DNA of 46,153 bases from Deltaproteobacteria bacterium (lineage in GTDB: Bacteria; Desulfobacterota; Desulfobulbia; Desulfobulbales; Desulfurivibrionaceae). Below, piece by piece: positions 16,257 through 24,502 of this stretch; the first letter of the stretch is position 1; every line of letters starts with the position of its first letter. The stretch spans positions 1-46,153 of the forward strand of contig JAJZPC010000013.1 in the NCBI GenBank assembly GCA_021811385.1, read 5' to 3'. Made by a program: the position numbers and the translations under genes. Below the pieces are notes generated by a model. It was not told the origin of the DNA and searched no databases. It worked only from the letters and a program-made list of their open reading frames with translations.

Positions 16257-16285
16257 TTGACTTTAACGCCGCCACTCTGTACACT
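16257..16285 (+). promoter_or_regulatory. Promoter of the GAF/HD-GYP gene
   Basis: TTGACT (16257-16262), 17-bp spacer and TACACT (16280-16285). Transcription would begin near 16292, giving a short leader to the ATG at 16329 and excluding the longer open frame that begins at 16218. Confidence 0.7.
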
Positions 16286-16328
16286 GATTGCGGACAGGGG
16301 TGAATGCTTATTAACCGCGGGGATTCCG

Positions 16329-17840
16329 ATGGGATTCCTTGCATTGTCGGAACACCGTATGACACCGAGTCAATTGTTGTCCACCATCCTGGTGATTCCC
16401 GGGATCATTTTTCTCATTGCCGCGGCGCGGCTTTGCATGCAGACCAGGCGGCTGGTTCCCCTTTCCTGCGTGGGAAAATGGCGGGCTCTGTCTGCCCTGA
16501 ATGTGTTTTTTATTGCCGGATACCTTTTCTTTATCATCATTCAGGTCAGGCATCTTGTTTTTCCAGTGGAACTCATCACCGGGCTGGTTTTTTTCGGGGG
16601 ATCCCTCTTTGTTTTTCTGGTCATCGGCCTGTCCCGGCTTACCATCACCAGGGTGCATGAGGCGGACCTGGAAATCGTCCGGACGAATACCGCCCTCGTT
16701 CAGAAAAACACGGAACTTGAAAAGGAGATTGTCGCCCGGCTTGAGGCGGAAGGAAGGGCCAGGGCAAGGCTCCAGCATCTGACCACCCTGCACGCCATCG
16801 ACATGGTGATCACCGCGAGTCTGGATCTGCGGCTGACCATGAAACTTTTTCTGGAACAGACCGTGTCGCAACTCGGCATGGATGCCGGGGCCATTCTTTT
16901 GCTCAACACCCACACCCAGACCCTGGATCATGGGGCGGATTGGGGTTTTGAAGGGATCGGCATCCGCAAATCCAAGGTGCGGCTTGGCGAAGGCGGGGCC
17001 GGGATTGCCGCCTATGAGCGGCGGGTCGTTCATATTCCGGATATTGAAGAACAGCCCAATCCGTTTGTCCGCAATGAGTTGCTCATAAAAGAAAAATTCA
17101 TAACCTATTATGCTGTGCCCCTCATTGCCAAAGGGCAGGTGAAGGGCGTTTTCGAGATTTTTTCCCGGGAGCGGTTTGAGGCCGACCCGGAATGGTCCGA
17201 TTTTTTTGAGGCCTTGGCCATTCAGGCGGCAATCGCCATCGATAACGCGACGCTTTTCCGCAAACTCCAGGAGTCGAACATCGAATTGACCCTGGCCTAC
17301 GACACCACCATCGAGGGCTGGGCAAAGGCGCTGGAGTTGCGCGATTCGGAAACCGAGGGCCATACCCAGCGGGTGGCGGAGCTCACCTTGAAGGTGGCCT
17401 GCGCCTTGGGCATCCGGGAGGATGAGCTGGATCATGTCCGCCGCGGCGCCCTGCTCCATGATATCGGCAAGATGGCGGTGCCGGATACGGTTTTGATGAA
17501 GCCCGGCCCGCTCACCGAAGAGGAGCAGCAGATCATGCGGCGGCATCCGGCCTTTGCCTTTGACCTGTTGTCCCCCATTCACTATCTGCGCCCGGCCCTG
17601 GATATCCCCTATTGCCATCATGAACGGTGGGATGGCACCGGTTATCCGCGCGGCTTGAAAGGCGAGCAGATTCCCTTGGCGGCCAGAATCTTCTCCATTG
17701 CCGACAATTGGGACGCCCTGATCTCGGCCCGACGCTACCGGGAGGCATGGCCTCCGGAAAAGGTTGCCCAACACATCCGTTCCCTGGCCGGAACCCAGTT
17801 TGATCCGAATCTGGTGGATATCTTTTTGGCTTCGGTATGA
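16329..17840 (+). CDS. Membrane GAF / HD-GYP signalling protein
   Basis: 503-residue putative cyclic-di-GMP phosphodiesterase. Three hydrophobic segments near the N-terminus (around residues 17-34, 50-70 and 76-98) are followed by a coiled coil (to about 155), a GAF domain (about 165-310, GLFVP-like core DAGAILLL ... YYAVPLIAKGQVKGVFEIF) and an HD-GYP domain (about 325-500). The HD-GYP metal and family motifs are present: HTQRVAEL, LHDIGKMAVPD, HHERWDGTGYPRGLKG and the later DNWDAL in place of the more common DxYDAL. The start at 16329 is supported by the promoter upstream; ATG 16359 is an alternative. It is probably monocistronic. The GAF ligand is unknown. Confidence 0.9.
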   Translation: MGFLALSEHRMTPSQLLSTILVIPGIIFLIAAARLCMQTRRLVPLSCVGKWRALSALNVFFIAGYLFFIIIQVRHLVFPVELITGLVFFGGSLFVFLVIGLSRLTITRVHEADLEIVRTNTALVQKNTELEKEIVARLEAEGRARARLQHLTTLHAIDMVITASLDLRLTMKLFLEQTVSQLGMDAGAILLLNTHTQTLDHGADWGFEGIGIRKSKVRLGEGGAGIAAYERRVVHIPDIEEQPNPFVRNELLIKEKFITYYAVPLIAKGQVKGVFEIFSRERFEADPEWSDFFEALAIQAAIAIDNATLFRKLQESNIELTLAYDTTIEGWAKALELRDSETEGHTQRVAELTLKVACALGIREDELDHVRRGALLHDIGKMAVPDTVLMKPGPLTEEEQQIMRRHPAFAFDLLSPIHYLRPALDIPYCHHERWDGTGYPRGLKGEQIPLAARIFSIADNWDALISARRYREAWPPEKVAQHIRSLAGTQFDPNLVDIFLASV

Positions 17841-17936
17841 CCATTGCAGCTTTTTTCTCCGTTTCAGCCCTTCAGTGGTTCTCCCCGTTCCAAGACCGTT
17901 AATTGACAGGCGAATGTAATTTCCCCAAGGAGTGTT

Positions 17937-19370
17937 ATGGGCAAGGCAAAATTTGGGAGGGGTAATCTCTTGCGGATCATCGTGGTTGTCGTGGCGGTTG
18001 CCTGGTTGGGTCTCATGGCGTATGGAAAGGGCAAGCCCCTGCCCAAGGGGGTCTCGTTTGCAGGGGTGGCGCGTGTTGCCTCGAAGGTCGAGTTTCTGGC
18101 CGACCGCACCTATCAGCGGGACGGGCAGCCGGTGCGCGAGCAAGCCATTTTTAGCCGGATCCACCGGATCATCGACAAGGCCGAGCGTTTTGTTCTGCTC
18201 GACCTTTTTCTCTTCAACAGCGTTCATGCTCCAGGGGAGAAATATCCTCCCCTGTCCGAGGAGATGACCCGCAGGCTCGTTGAAAAAAAACAGCGGTCGC
18301 CCCAGGTGGACATTGTGCTCATCACCGATCCGATCAACCGGAGTTACGGAGGGGAGGAACCGGAGCATTTCAAGAGGTTGCGGGCAAGCGGGGTGCGGAT
18401 CATTTACACCGATACCGGCAAGCTGCGTGATTCCAACTTCATCTACTCGGCCTGGTGGCGGCTTTTTTGCCAATGGTTCGGCGTCAACGGGGAAGGCTGG
18501 CTGCCGTCGCCTTTCGCTAAAAATGGCCCGGCCATGACCATGCGGGGGTATTTGAGCCTCTTCAACTTCAAGGCCAACCATCGCAAGGTTGTGGCCAGTG
18601 AAAAAGAGGCGCTCATCACCTCCGCCAACCCCCATGACGCAAGCGGTTACCATTCCAATATCGCCATCGCCGCCCAAGGGGCGGTGGTGCGGGATGTCGT
18701 CGATGCGGAGGCTGCGGTGGCAAGCCTTTCCGGGGAGACTTTGCCCCAATGGGAGATCCCGGACCGACCCGGATCCGGTACCGTGCGTCTGTGCCTGCTC
18801 ACCGAAGGGAAGATCAAGGCGCGGTTGCTGCAATCCCTGTCCCGTTGCGGGAGCGGCTGTTCGGTGCGGATGGCCATGTTCTATCTCTCCGACCGCGAGA
18901 TTATCGCAGGACTTCTCGGGGCGGCGGCCAGGGGGTCCGAGGTGCGGCTGCTCCTCGACCCCAACAAGGATGCCTTCGGCCGCAAAAAAAACGGTATCCC
19001 CAACCGGCCGGTGGCCCAGGAGCTTGTCGGGAAATCCCGGGGCAAGATTCAGGTGCGCTGGTACGGGACGCACGGCGAGCAGTTTCATCCCAAGCTGGCC
19101 ATGATTTCCCTGCCGGAAGAAACAGTGCTCATCGGTGGCTCGGCCAATCTGACCCGGCGGAATCTTGACGACCTGAACCTGGAGGCCTGCCTTGAGGTGA
19201 CGGGCCCGGCGGATTCTCCGGTGGCCAGGGAGGCAGGCGATTATTTCGAGCGGATCTGGCGGAACCGGGATGGGGTCTATTCCGTTGATTACAAGGAGTT
19301 TGCCGAAAATTCGCCGCTCCGGTACGGTCTCTACCGTTTTCAGGAGTGGAGCGGGATGTCCACATTTTAA
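17937..19370 (+). CDS. Exported or membrane-anchored phospholipase D-like protein
   Basis: 477 residues with an N-terminal hydrophobic helix (about 11-29, LLRIIVVVVAVAWLGLMAYG) that is a signal anchor or an uncleaved signal. Two PLD/HKD half-sites are visible: NHRKVVASEKEALITSAN (about 218-235) and FHPKLAMISL followed by IGGSANLTRRN (about 379-407). The catalytic HxK pairs and the downstream SAN segments are kept, so it should hydrolyse or transfer a phosphodiester. The insertion between the two halves (VRMAMFYLSDREIIAGLLGAA) is typical. The substrate, for example cardiolipin-related lipid or extracellular nucleic acid, cannot be decided. The start has AAGGAG 7 nt upstream. The hybrid kinase gene follows after 110 bp with its own promoter. 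Confidence 0.85.
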   Translation: MGKAKFGRGNLLRIIVVVVAVAWLGLMAYGKGKPLPKGVSFAGVARVASKVEFLADRTYQRDGQPVREQAIFSRIHRIIDKAERFVLLDLFLFNSVHAPGEKYPPLSEEMTRRLVEKKQRSPQVDIVLITDPINRSYGGEEPEHFKRLRASGVRIIYTDTGKLRDSNFIYSAWWRLFCQWFGVNGEGWLPSPFAKNGPAMTMRGYLSLFNFKANHRKVVASEKEALITSANPHDASGYHSNIAIAAQGAVVRDVVDAEAAVASLSGETLPQWEIPDRPGSGTVRLCLLTEGKIKARLLQSLSRCGSGCSVRMAMFYLSDREIIAGLLGAAARGSEVRLLLDPNKDAFGRKKNGIPNRPVAQELVGKSRGKIQVRWYGTHGEQFHPKLAMISLPEETVLIGGSANLTRRNLDDLNLEACLEVTGPADSPVAREAGDYFERIWRNRDGVYSVDYKEFAENSPLRYGLYRFQEWSGMSTF

Positions 19371-19393
19371 CCGCACGGCGGCGGGAAAACTTG

Positions 19394-19402
19394 TGCTACA
19401 AT
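19394..19402 (+). promoter_or_regulatory. Extended -10 promoter before the hybrid kinase gene
   Basis: TGCTACAAT is an extended -10 element (TGn plus TACAAT, 19397-19402) without a convincing -35. The roughly 70-nt leader that would follow contains two small hairpins (CTCAG-GG-CTGAG around 19429-19440, and GGCGAG with CTCGGCC around 19444-19460). Confidence 0.5.
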
Positions 19403-19480
19403 TAAAAAAAGGCGGTGCGGCACAGGGATACTCAGGGCTGAGAGGCGAGTCCGCTCGGCCATAGGGCTTTGGGAACGACC

Positions 19481-21955
19481 ATGAATGAAAAGATTCTGGT
19501 AGTGGACAACCAGCCGCTGATGCTTCGGCTCATGAGCAATTTTCTCGGCAAGAAAGGCTATGAGGTGAGAACCGCGCCCGACAGCCTGACAGCCCTCTCC
19601 GTGCTCGCTGATTTTGTCCCGGATATCATGTTCGTGGATCTGGTCATGCCCAATATCAGCGGCGACAAGTTGTGCCGGATCGTGCGATCCATGCCGGAGT
19701 TGAAAAACGTCTGCATCATCATCCTTTCCGCCATCGCTGCGGAAGAAACGCTCGACTACGCCTCGTTCGGCGCCAATGCCTGTATCGCCAAGGGCCCTTT
19801 CCGCGACATCGAACAGCATATCTCCAACTTGCTCTCCGCCCATAAGAACAAGGAAGATCTGGGTTTTTCCGGGGTTGCCGGGATTGAAAGCGTGTACCAG
19901 CGGGATATCACCAAGGAGCTGTTGAATTCAAGGAAACATTTCGAGGTTGTTCTCGGCAACATCAGCGAAGGGATCGTCGAGTGCACCGCCGAGGGAAGGG
20001 TTGTGTATGTCAACGCCGCCGGGGCGGCCATCCTGGGCGCACGGGAAGAAAAGATCCTGGCCGCCGATTTCCCCGATTTTTTTGCGGGAAGCGCCCGTCG
20101 GGAAGTGGGCAGGATTTTTATCGAACTCGGCGAACACCCCATTGCTCTGGGCGAGGAGGCCGCGCTGCTGCTGAAGGGGCGGAGAGTCGCCCTGGTCGCG
20201 CTGCCCATTGCCGATGGGGAGCAGCGAACGGCCATTGTGATCATCCGGGACATCACCGAGCGCAAGGCCGCGGAAGAGAAGCTCGAGGGGTATCGTGATC
20301 ATCTGGAAAAGATGGTGGTGGCGCGCACGGCGGAACTTTCCCAGAAAAATGAGCAGCTCCTCAAGGAAATGCGGGAGCGCCGCGTTGCCGAAGAACGGAT
20401 GGGGGAGGCCCAGCGGGAGTGGGAGCGGACCTTCGACGCCGTGGATGACATCGTTACCCTGCAGGATACCTCCCTGCGTCTCACCAGGGTAAACAAGGCG
20501 GCCTGTCGTATCCTGAAAAAAACAGCGGCGGAGTTGGTCGGCCGGCATTGTTACGAGGTGTTCCTGGGGAGCCCCGATCCCTGTGCGGGATGCGCGGCGC
20601 ATCTTCTCTCCCACGAGGGCAAGTCACATAGCCAGGAGATTTTTCATCCCGAGCTGCAAAAGACCTTTTTGCTCACCGCCACCCCGGTCATGGACGACCA
20701 GGGAAAGATAAACGGCATCGCCCATTTCGCCAAGGATATCAGCGAACAAAAGAAGCTGGAGTTCCAGCTTCTGCAGGCCCAGAAGATGGAGGCCATCGGT
20801 ACCCTGGCCGGCGGCATTGCCCATGATTTCAATAATATCCTGGCCGCTGTCATGGGCTACACGGAGCTGGCCATGATGGATCTGCAGCAGAACATGCCTG
20901 CCTATGCCAAGCTGGCGGAGGTGACCAGGGCCGGCAAGCGGGCCAAGGATCTGGTGGCGCAGATTCTCACCTTCAGCAGGCACAGCGAGGCACGGCGGGA
21001 ACCCCTTGAATTGCGGAGCATAGTCAAGGAGGCCATGAAGCTGCTCAGGGCCTCTCTGCCGAGCACCATGGAGATGAAACAGGAGATAAGCGACCAAGCC
21101 TGTTGGGCTTTGGCCGATCCGGTGCAGATCCATCAGGTGCTGATGAATCTCTGCATCAACGCCTCCCATGCCATGCGCGGGAAGGGAGGCGCCCTTCTCG
21201 TCACCCTCGGTCCCGAGGAGATTGATGAGTCCCGCGCCGCCTTGAACCCGGACCTGAGACCCGGAGCGTATGTTCATCTCGGGGTGCGCGATACCGGGCA
21301 GGGGATGGAGCAGCATGTGGTGGCGCGGATCTTCGAGCCGTTTTTTACCACAAAACAAACCGGGGAAGGAACCGGGATGGGGCTTGCCGTGGTGCACGGG
21401 ATCGTGAAAAGCCATCAGGGCGCCATCGAGGTTGCCAGCGTGCCGGGGCAGGGAACGGTGTTCGATCTCTACTTCCCCCGCATCAAGGAGATAGCGGAGA
21501 TCAACGGCGCCGGTGGCGACTTGCGATTGTCCGGGGGGACGGAGCGCATCCTCTTTGTGGATGATGAGCCTGCCTTGGCCGAATTGGGAAAACAGGCGCT
21601 TGGGGTTGCGGGATATCGGGTACGGGCCCATGGCGACAGCCGGGAGGCCTGGAACGAGTTTGTTGCCGATCCGGAGGGCTTTGACCTGGTCGTCACCGAC
21701 CTGACCATGCCCGGCATGACCGGCGCCCAGCTTGCGGAAAAGATCCTGGCCTTGCGGCCGGGCATCCCGGTTATCCTGACCACGGGCTACAGCGACATCA
21801 TGACCGAAGAAGAGGCCTTGGAGCTGGGGGTGCGAGAGTATCTGCTCAAGCCCATCAGTCCCGGGAGGCTGGCGGAGGTGGTGCGGCGGGTGCTTGATGC
21901 CGGTGAAAACTCTGTGAAGTCCAGGGGGGACATAACCGAAGGAGGTGTGCCATGA
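19481..21955 (+). CDS. Hybrid histidine kinase: REC-PAS-PAS-HisKA-HATPase-REC
   Basis: 824-residue soluble hybrid sensor kinase. The N-terminal receiver (about 1-120) has the acidic NEKILVVDNQP strand and phospho-Asp in MFVDLVMPN. A PAS domain follows (about 145-260, ending in VIIRDITERKAAEEKL), then a coiled coil and a second PAS (about 310-425) containing two close cysteines (DPCAGCAAHL). The HisKA H box is GGIAHDFNNILAAVMGYTEL; the HATPase has NLCINASHAM, DTGQGM and GTGMGLAVVHGIVKSH. The C-terminal receiver (about 690-815) carries FVDDEPALAEL and VVTDLTMPGMTG. There is no transmembrane segment, so it senses a cytoplasmic signal. The ATG at 19481 is chosen over a TTG 12 bp earlier. Its stop overlaps the Hsp20 start by 4 bp. 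Confidence 0.93.
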   Translation: MNEKILVVDNQPLMLRLMSNFLGKKGYEVRTAPDSLTALSVLADFVPDIMFVDLVMPNISGDKLCRIVRSMPELKNVCIIILSAIAAEETLDYASFGANACIAKGPFRDIEQHISNLLSAHKNKEDLGFSGVAGIESVYQRDITKELLNSRKHFEVVLGNISEGIVECTAEGRVVYVNAAGAAILGAREEKILAADFPDFFAGSARREVGRIFIELGEHPIALGEEAALLLKGRRVALVALPIADGEQRTAIVIIRDITERKAAEEKLEGYRDHLEKMVVARTAELSQKNEQLLKEMRERRVAEERMGEAQREWERTFDAVDDIVTLQDTSLRLTRVNKAACRILKKTAAELVGRHCYEVFLGSPDPCAGCAAHLLSHEGKSHSQEIFHPELQKTFLLTATPVMDDQGKINGIAHFAKDISEQKKLEFQLLQAQKMEAIGTLAGGIAHDFNNILAAVMGYTELAMMDLQQNMPAYAKLAEVTRAGKRAKDLVAQILTFSRHSEARREPLELRSIVKEAMKLLRASLPSTMEMKQEISDQACWALADPVQIHQVLMNLCINASHAMRGKGGALLVTLGPEEIDESRAALNPDLRPGAYVHLGVRDTGQGMEQHVVARIFEPFFTTKQTGEGTGMGLAVVHGIVKSHQGAIEVASVPGQGTVFDLYFPRIKEIAEINGAGGDLRLSGGTERILFVDDEPALAELGKQALGVAGYRVRAHGDSREAWNEFVADPEGFDLVVTDLTMPGMTGAQLAEKILALRPGIPVILTTGYSDIMTEEEALELGVREYLLKPISPGRLAEVVRRVLDAGENSVKSRGDITEGGVP

Positions 21956-22401
21956 GGGAACTTATTCCAAGGAAACCGTTCTCGGAACTCAGCACTGTGC
22001 GCAACGAAATGGACCGGCTGTGGAACCGGTTTCTGGATGATTGGCCATTGCCGACCATGTTCACCAAGGGTTGGGCGCCGATGGCCGACATCTCGGAAAC
22101 CAAGGACAAGCTGATCGTCAAGGCCGAACTGCCCGGCCTCGACCCGGAAGACATCAAGCTGAGCCTTTCCGGCAACCTGTTGACCATCGAGGGAGAGAAG
22201 AAAAAGGAAAAAGAGGAAAAAGACGAGCACCATTATTATCTGGAGCGTTACAGCGGGGCGTTTCAACGCTCCTTTCGTCTGCCGGTGGAGGTGCAGGAGG
22301 ACAAGATCGAGGCCAAGTTCGACAAGGGCGTGCTCACCGTCACCCTGCCCAAGACGGCAAAAAGCAAAAAAAAGGAAATCAAGATCAACAAGGCGAAGTG
22401 A
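21952..22401 (+). CDS. Small heat-shock protein, Hsp20/alpha-crystallin family
   Basis: 149-residue ATP-independent chaperone that holds unfolding proteins. The alpha-crystallin domain (about 43-140) begins at APMADISETKDKLIVKAELPGL and contains GNLLTIEGEKK and the conserved FDKGVLTVTLPK. It ends in a basic tail with the interface motif IKI. The ATG overlaps the hybrid kinase stop (ATGA), with AAGGAGGTG inside the kinase gene as ribosome site, so the two are translated from one mRNA. That link suggests that the kinase and the chaperone belong to the same stress response. Confidence 0.95.
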   Translation: MRELIPRKPFSELSTVRNEMDRLWNRFLDDWPLPTMFTKGWAPMADISETKDKLIVKAELPGLDPEDIKLSLSGNLLTIEGEKKKEKEEKDEHHYYLERYSGAFQRSFRLPVEVQEDKIEAKFDKGVLTVTLPKTAKSKKKEIKINKAK

Positions 22402-22402
22402 T

Positions 22403-22425
22403 AAAGCCCCTCCCCCCTGGGCTTT
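22403..22425. terminator. Hairpin between convergent hsp20 and pentapeptide genes
   Basis: AAAGCCC (22403-22409) / GGGCTTT (22419-22425) with a C-rich loop. Being symmetric with A and T ends, it could act in both directions, although there is no long T-tract. Confidence 0.5.
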
Positions 22426-22446
22426 GCCGGATTTCCCTTTCTTCGT

Positions 22447-24459
22447 TTATCTTGAGAACAGACCTGTGCCCGAGGCCCCTTCCGGTTGGGCGCCGGTCTG
22501 TCGTAATCCCGATGCGTCCTTGAGGTTTGCCCCCTTAAGGTTGGCATTGGTCAGGTCAGCCTTGTAGAAATCAACCCCTTCCAGATCGGCATTTTCCAGA
22601 TTGGCTCCGGTAAGGTTCGCGCCTTTGAGGTTGGCCCCTTCCAGGTCGGCGTCACGCAGGTTTGCCCCGGAGAGATTGCAGCGCTCAAGGACAGCCTCTT
22701 TCAGTTTTTTCCCGGAGAGATCCTGGCCGGCAAGGTTGCATTCAACACAGCGGTTGGATTGCAGGAGTTTTTCCATGTCGGTAAGCTTGGGGCTTTCCGG
22801 CGGTTTCACCTCTTCCGGTATCTTGCTCAAGACCGGAGGAAGGGGTGGGGTCTGCGGGACTGGCTGAGCCACGGGCTGGATGGCGACGGGTGTGGCGGGC
22901 GGCACTGTCTCCGCTGCTGCCTTGGCCGGAGGCGTCACCGCAGCCGGAGCTGTTGCGGTCGGACCGCTGGGAACGGCTGCGGCGACGGCGACGGGGGGCT
23001 CCTTATCCGAGGGCATGGCCGTGGCCGGGCTGGGCGCAGGCGCAACGGCGACGTCGGCTGTGTCGTTTTCCTGCTCGGGGGTACCCAGCGTCGGCGTTGT
23101 TTGCATGACCTGGAAGGATGGAGCCCACAGGTTTTCCGCCTGGGCGCGATCCCTTTCCAGGGGATTTTTTCTCTTGGAGGGTGGAGGGGTTTTGCTGCGG
23201 TACTGGGCGAGGAAGGCATCGATGTCCTCTTTGGTGCCTTTCTGCCGTTCTTTCTCCATGATCGTTCCGATCAGGTACGCTCCCTCGAGGTCAGCCCCGG
23301 TCAGGATCGCCCCGGTGAGGTCGGCTTTGTAGAGGTCGGCTCCGGCGAGATTTGCCCTGGTGAGATTTGCCTGGCTGAGGTTTGCCGTGGCCAGGTCCGC
23401 CGTCTTGAGGCTTGCCCCTTCCAGATTGGCTCCGCTCAGGTTGGCTCCGGCCAGATTCGCCCGATTCAGATTGAGGCCGGTAAGGTCTGCCCCGGCCAGG
23501 TTGCAGCCGGGACATGCGTTTTGGGCGACCAGACGTTCCACCTCGGAGGCGGCTCCCGGGGGCATGGACGGTTGGACCGCTGGTTTTTTTGTGACTCGGA
23601 CCGGTGCGGGCTGCGCCGGAGCTGGTTGCACCGGAGGCGGTTGCACCGGAGGCGGTTGCACCGGAGGCGGTTGCGCCTGGGGCGGAGCTGCGGGGGCCAC
23701 CGCCTGCGCCGTCTGCGCCGGTTCCGGTAAGGAGGCCGGCAACTGGTTTTCCGCAACCTCGGGCGTCGTTTCCTTGCGGGGCAGGGCGGGCAACGATGCC
23801 GGGGCGGGAGTCGGCTCGAAAACGGGCTGCGGCGGAGGTGTCGATGCCGAAGGAGACGGAACGGGAAGCGTGGGCGCAACCTTGGCTGCAACCGGAGCTG
23901 CAGGGGGAGGGGCCGGTGCTGCTTGCTTTGGCTCGGGCTGGGGAGCAGGTATGGCCGGTTCGGTTTTTTCCGGAAGTGCTGGGGCGGCAGGCGGTTCCGG
24001 CACGGGTTTTTCCGGCCTTGTCAGGGCATTCTCCGGGGCGGTGTATGCCGAGCCTTCAAGGATTGCCCGCTCATGGTTGCTGCGGGCAAGTGAGGCGTCC
24101 TTGAAGTTGGCCCCCTTGATAAAGGCGCCGGAGAGATCCGCCTTGTAGAGATCAGCCTCTTCCAGGTTGGCGTCGACCAGGTTTGCCCCGGAAAGGTCAA
24201 CGGCCTTGAGGTTTGCCCCTTCCAGATCGGCCCCGGCCAGGTTTGCCCTGGAAAGATTGCTCCGCTCCAGGCAGGCGGCGGCAAGCTTTGCCCGGCGCAG
24301 ATCCGCGCCGGAAAGATCGCATTCCACGCACCGGTTGGCGGTCTTCAGGGTTTCAAGATCTTTTTCGGTGTAGGCGGCGGCGTGGCGGGGTATGGCAGCC
24401 AGGCACAGGGAGCAGAACAGCAGGGTGGCCGCAGGTGTTTTTTTGTTTGAATGTGCCAA
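22447..24459 (-). CDS. Secreted protein with three pentapeptide-repeat blocks and Pro/Ala-rich linkers
   Basis: 670 residues. A signal peptide (1-29, ending HAAA) is followed by pentapeptide-repeat block 1 (about 44-136), a Pro/Ala/Val linker (about 145-305), block 2 (about 316-400), a second linker (about 420-560) and block 3 (about 571-650). Repeats follow A(D/N)LxG(A), for example ANLKGANLTGANL. Each block opens with the same cysteine cap: NRCVEC (Cys44/47), NACPGC (316/319) and NRCVEC (571/574). Such blocks fold as right-handed quadrilateral beta helices. The CxxC pairs may bind metal or form disulfides. The only in-frame start is TTG at 24459, because an in-frame stop lies a few codons upstream. 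It is a single gene and its function is unknown; a periplasmic or surface structural role is inferred. Confidence 0.88.
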   Translation of the reverse strand: MAHSNKKTPAATLLFCSLCLAAIPRHAAAYTEKDLETLKTANRCVECDLSGADLRRAKLAAACLERSNLSRANLAGADLEGANLKAVDLSGANLVDANLEEADLYKADLSGAFIKGANFKDASLARSNHERAILEGSAYTAPENALTRPEKPVPEPPAAPALPEKTEPAIPAPQPEPKQAAPAPPPAAPVAAKVAPTLPVPSPSASTPPPQPVFEPTPAPASLPALPRKETTPEVAENQLPASLPEPAQTAQAVAPAAPPQAQPPPVQPPPVQPPPVQPAPAQPAPVRVTKKPAVQPSMPPGAASEVERLVAQNACPGCNLAGADLTGLNLNRANLAGANLSGANLEGASLKTADLATANLSQANLTRANLAGADLYKADLTGAILTGADLEGAYLIGTIMEKERQKGTKEDIDAFLAQYRSKTPPPSKRKNPLERDRAQAENLWAPSFQVMQTTPTLGTPEQENDTADVAVAPAPSPATAMPSDKEPPVAVAAAVPSGPTATAPAAVTPPAKAAAETVPPATPVAIQPVAQPVPQTPPLPPVLSKIPEEVKPPESPKLTDMEKLLQSNRCVECNLAGQDLSGKKLKEAVLERCNLSGANLRDADLEGANLKGANLTGANLENADLEGVDFYKADLTNANLKGANLKDASGLRQTGAQPEGASGTGLFSR
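23626..23670. repeat. 15-bp tandem repeat, three perfect copies
   Basis: TTGCACCGGAGGCGG occurs three times in a row inside the first linker of the pentapeptide protein and encodes repeated PPVQP on the minus strand. Flanking degenerate units on both sides extend the pattern. Length variation by slippage is likely. Confidence 0.9.
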
Positions 24460-24502
24460 TGTTCCGTGATCCCCCGGCCATCATCCCGATGGCGCAATGT
24501 TT

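Noticed and set aside
16311-19376. 1021-codon open frame on the minus strand
   Set aside because: It runs antisense to the HD-GYP and PLD-like genes, both with full domain motifs. The translation has no recognisable domain and is rich in Pro, Gly, His and Arg, as expected from the antisense of GC-rich codons.
19420-19480. TPP-riboswitch-like wording (GGGCTGAGA) before the hybrid kinase
   Set aside because: Only this short piece matches; the second conserved half (the CTGATC and surrounding stems) is missing, and the gene has no thiamine link. A cyclic-di-GMP riboswitch was also considered and does not fit.
23360-24148. Plus-strand open frame opposite the pentapeptide gene (Gly/Ala/Thr-rich)
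   Set aside because: Repeat-derived antisense of the pentapeptide and Pro/Ala-rich coding sequence; it has no start context.
22540-24330. Repeated GCC/AGG-type motifs that could be mistaken for a CRISPR or DNA repeat array
   Set aside because: They are the coding repeats of the pentapeptide blocks. Spacing is the 15-bp codon period, and there are no unique spacers.
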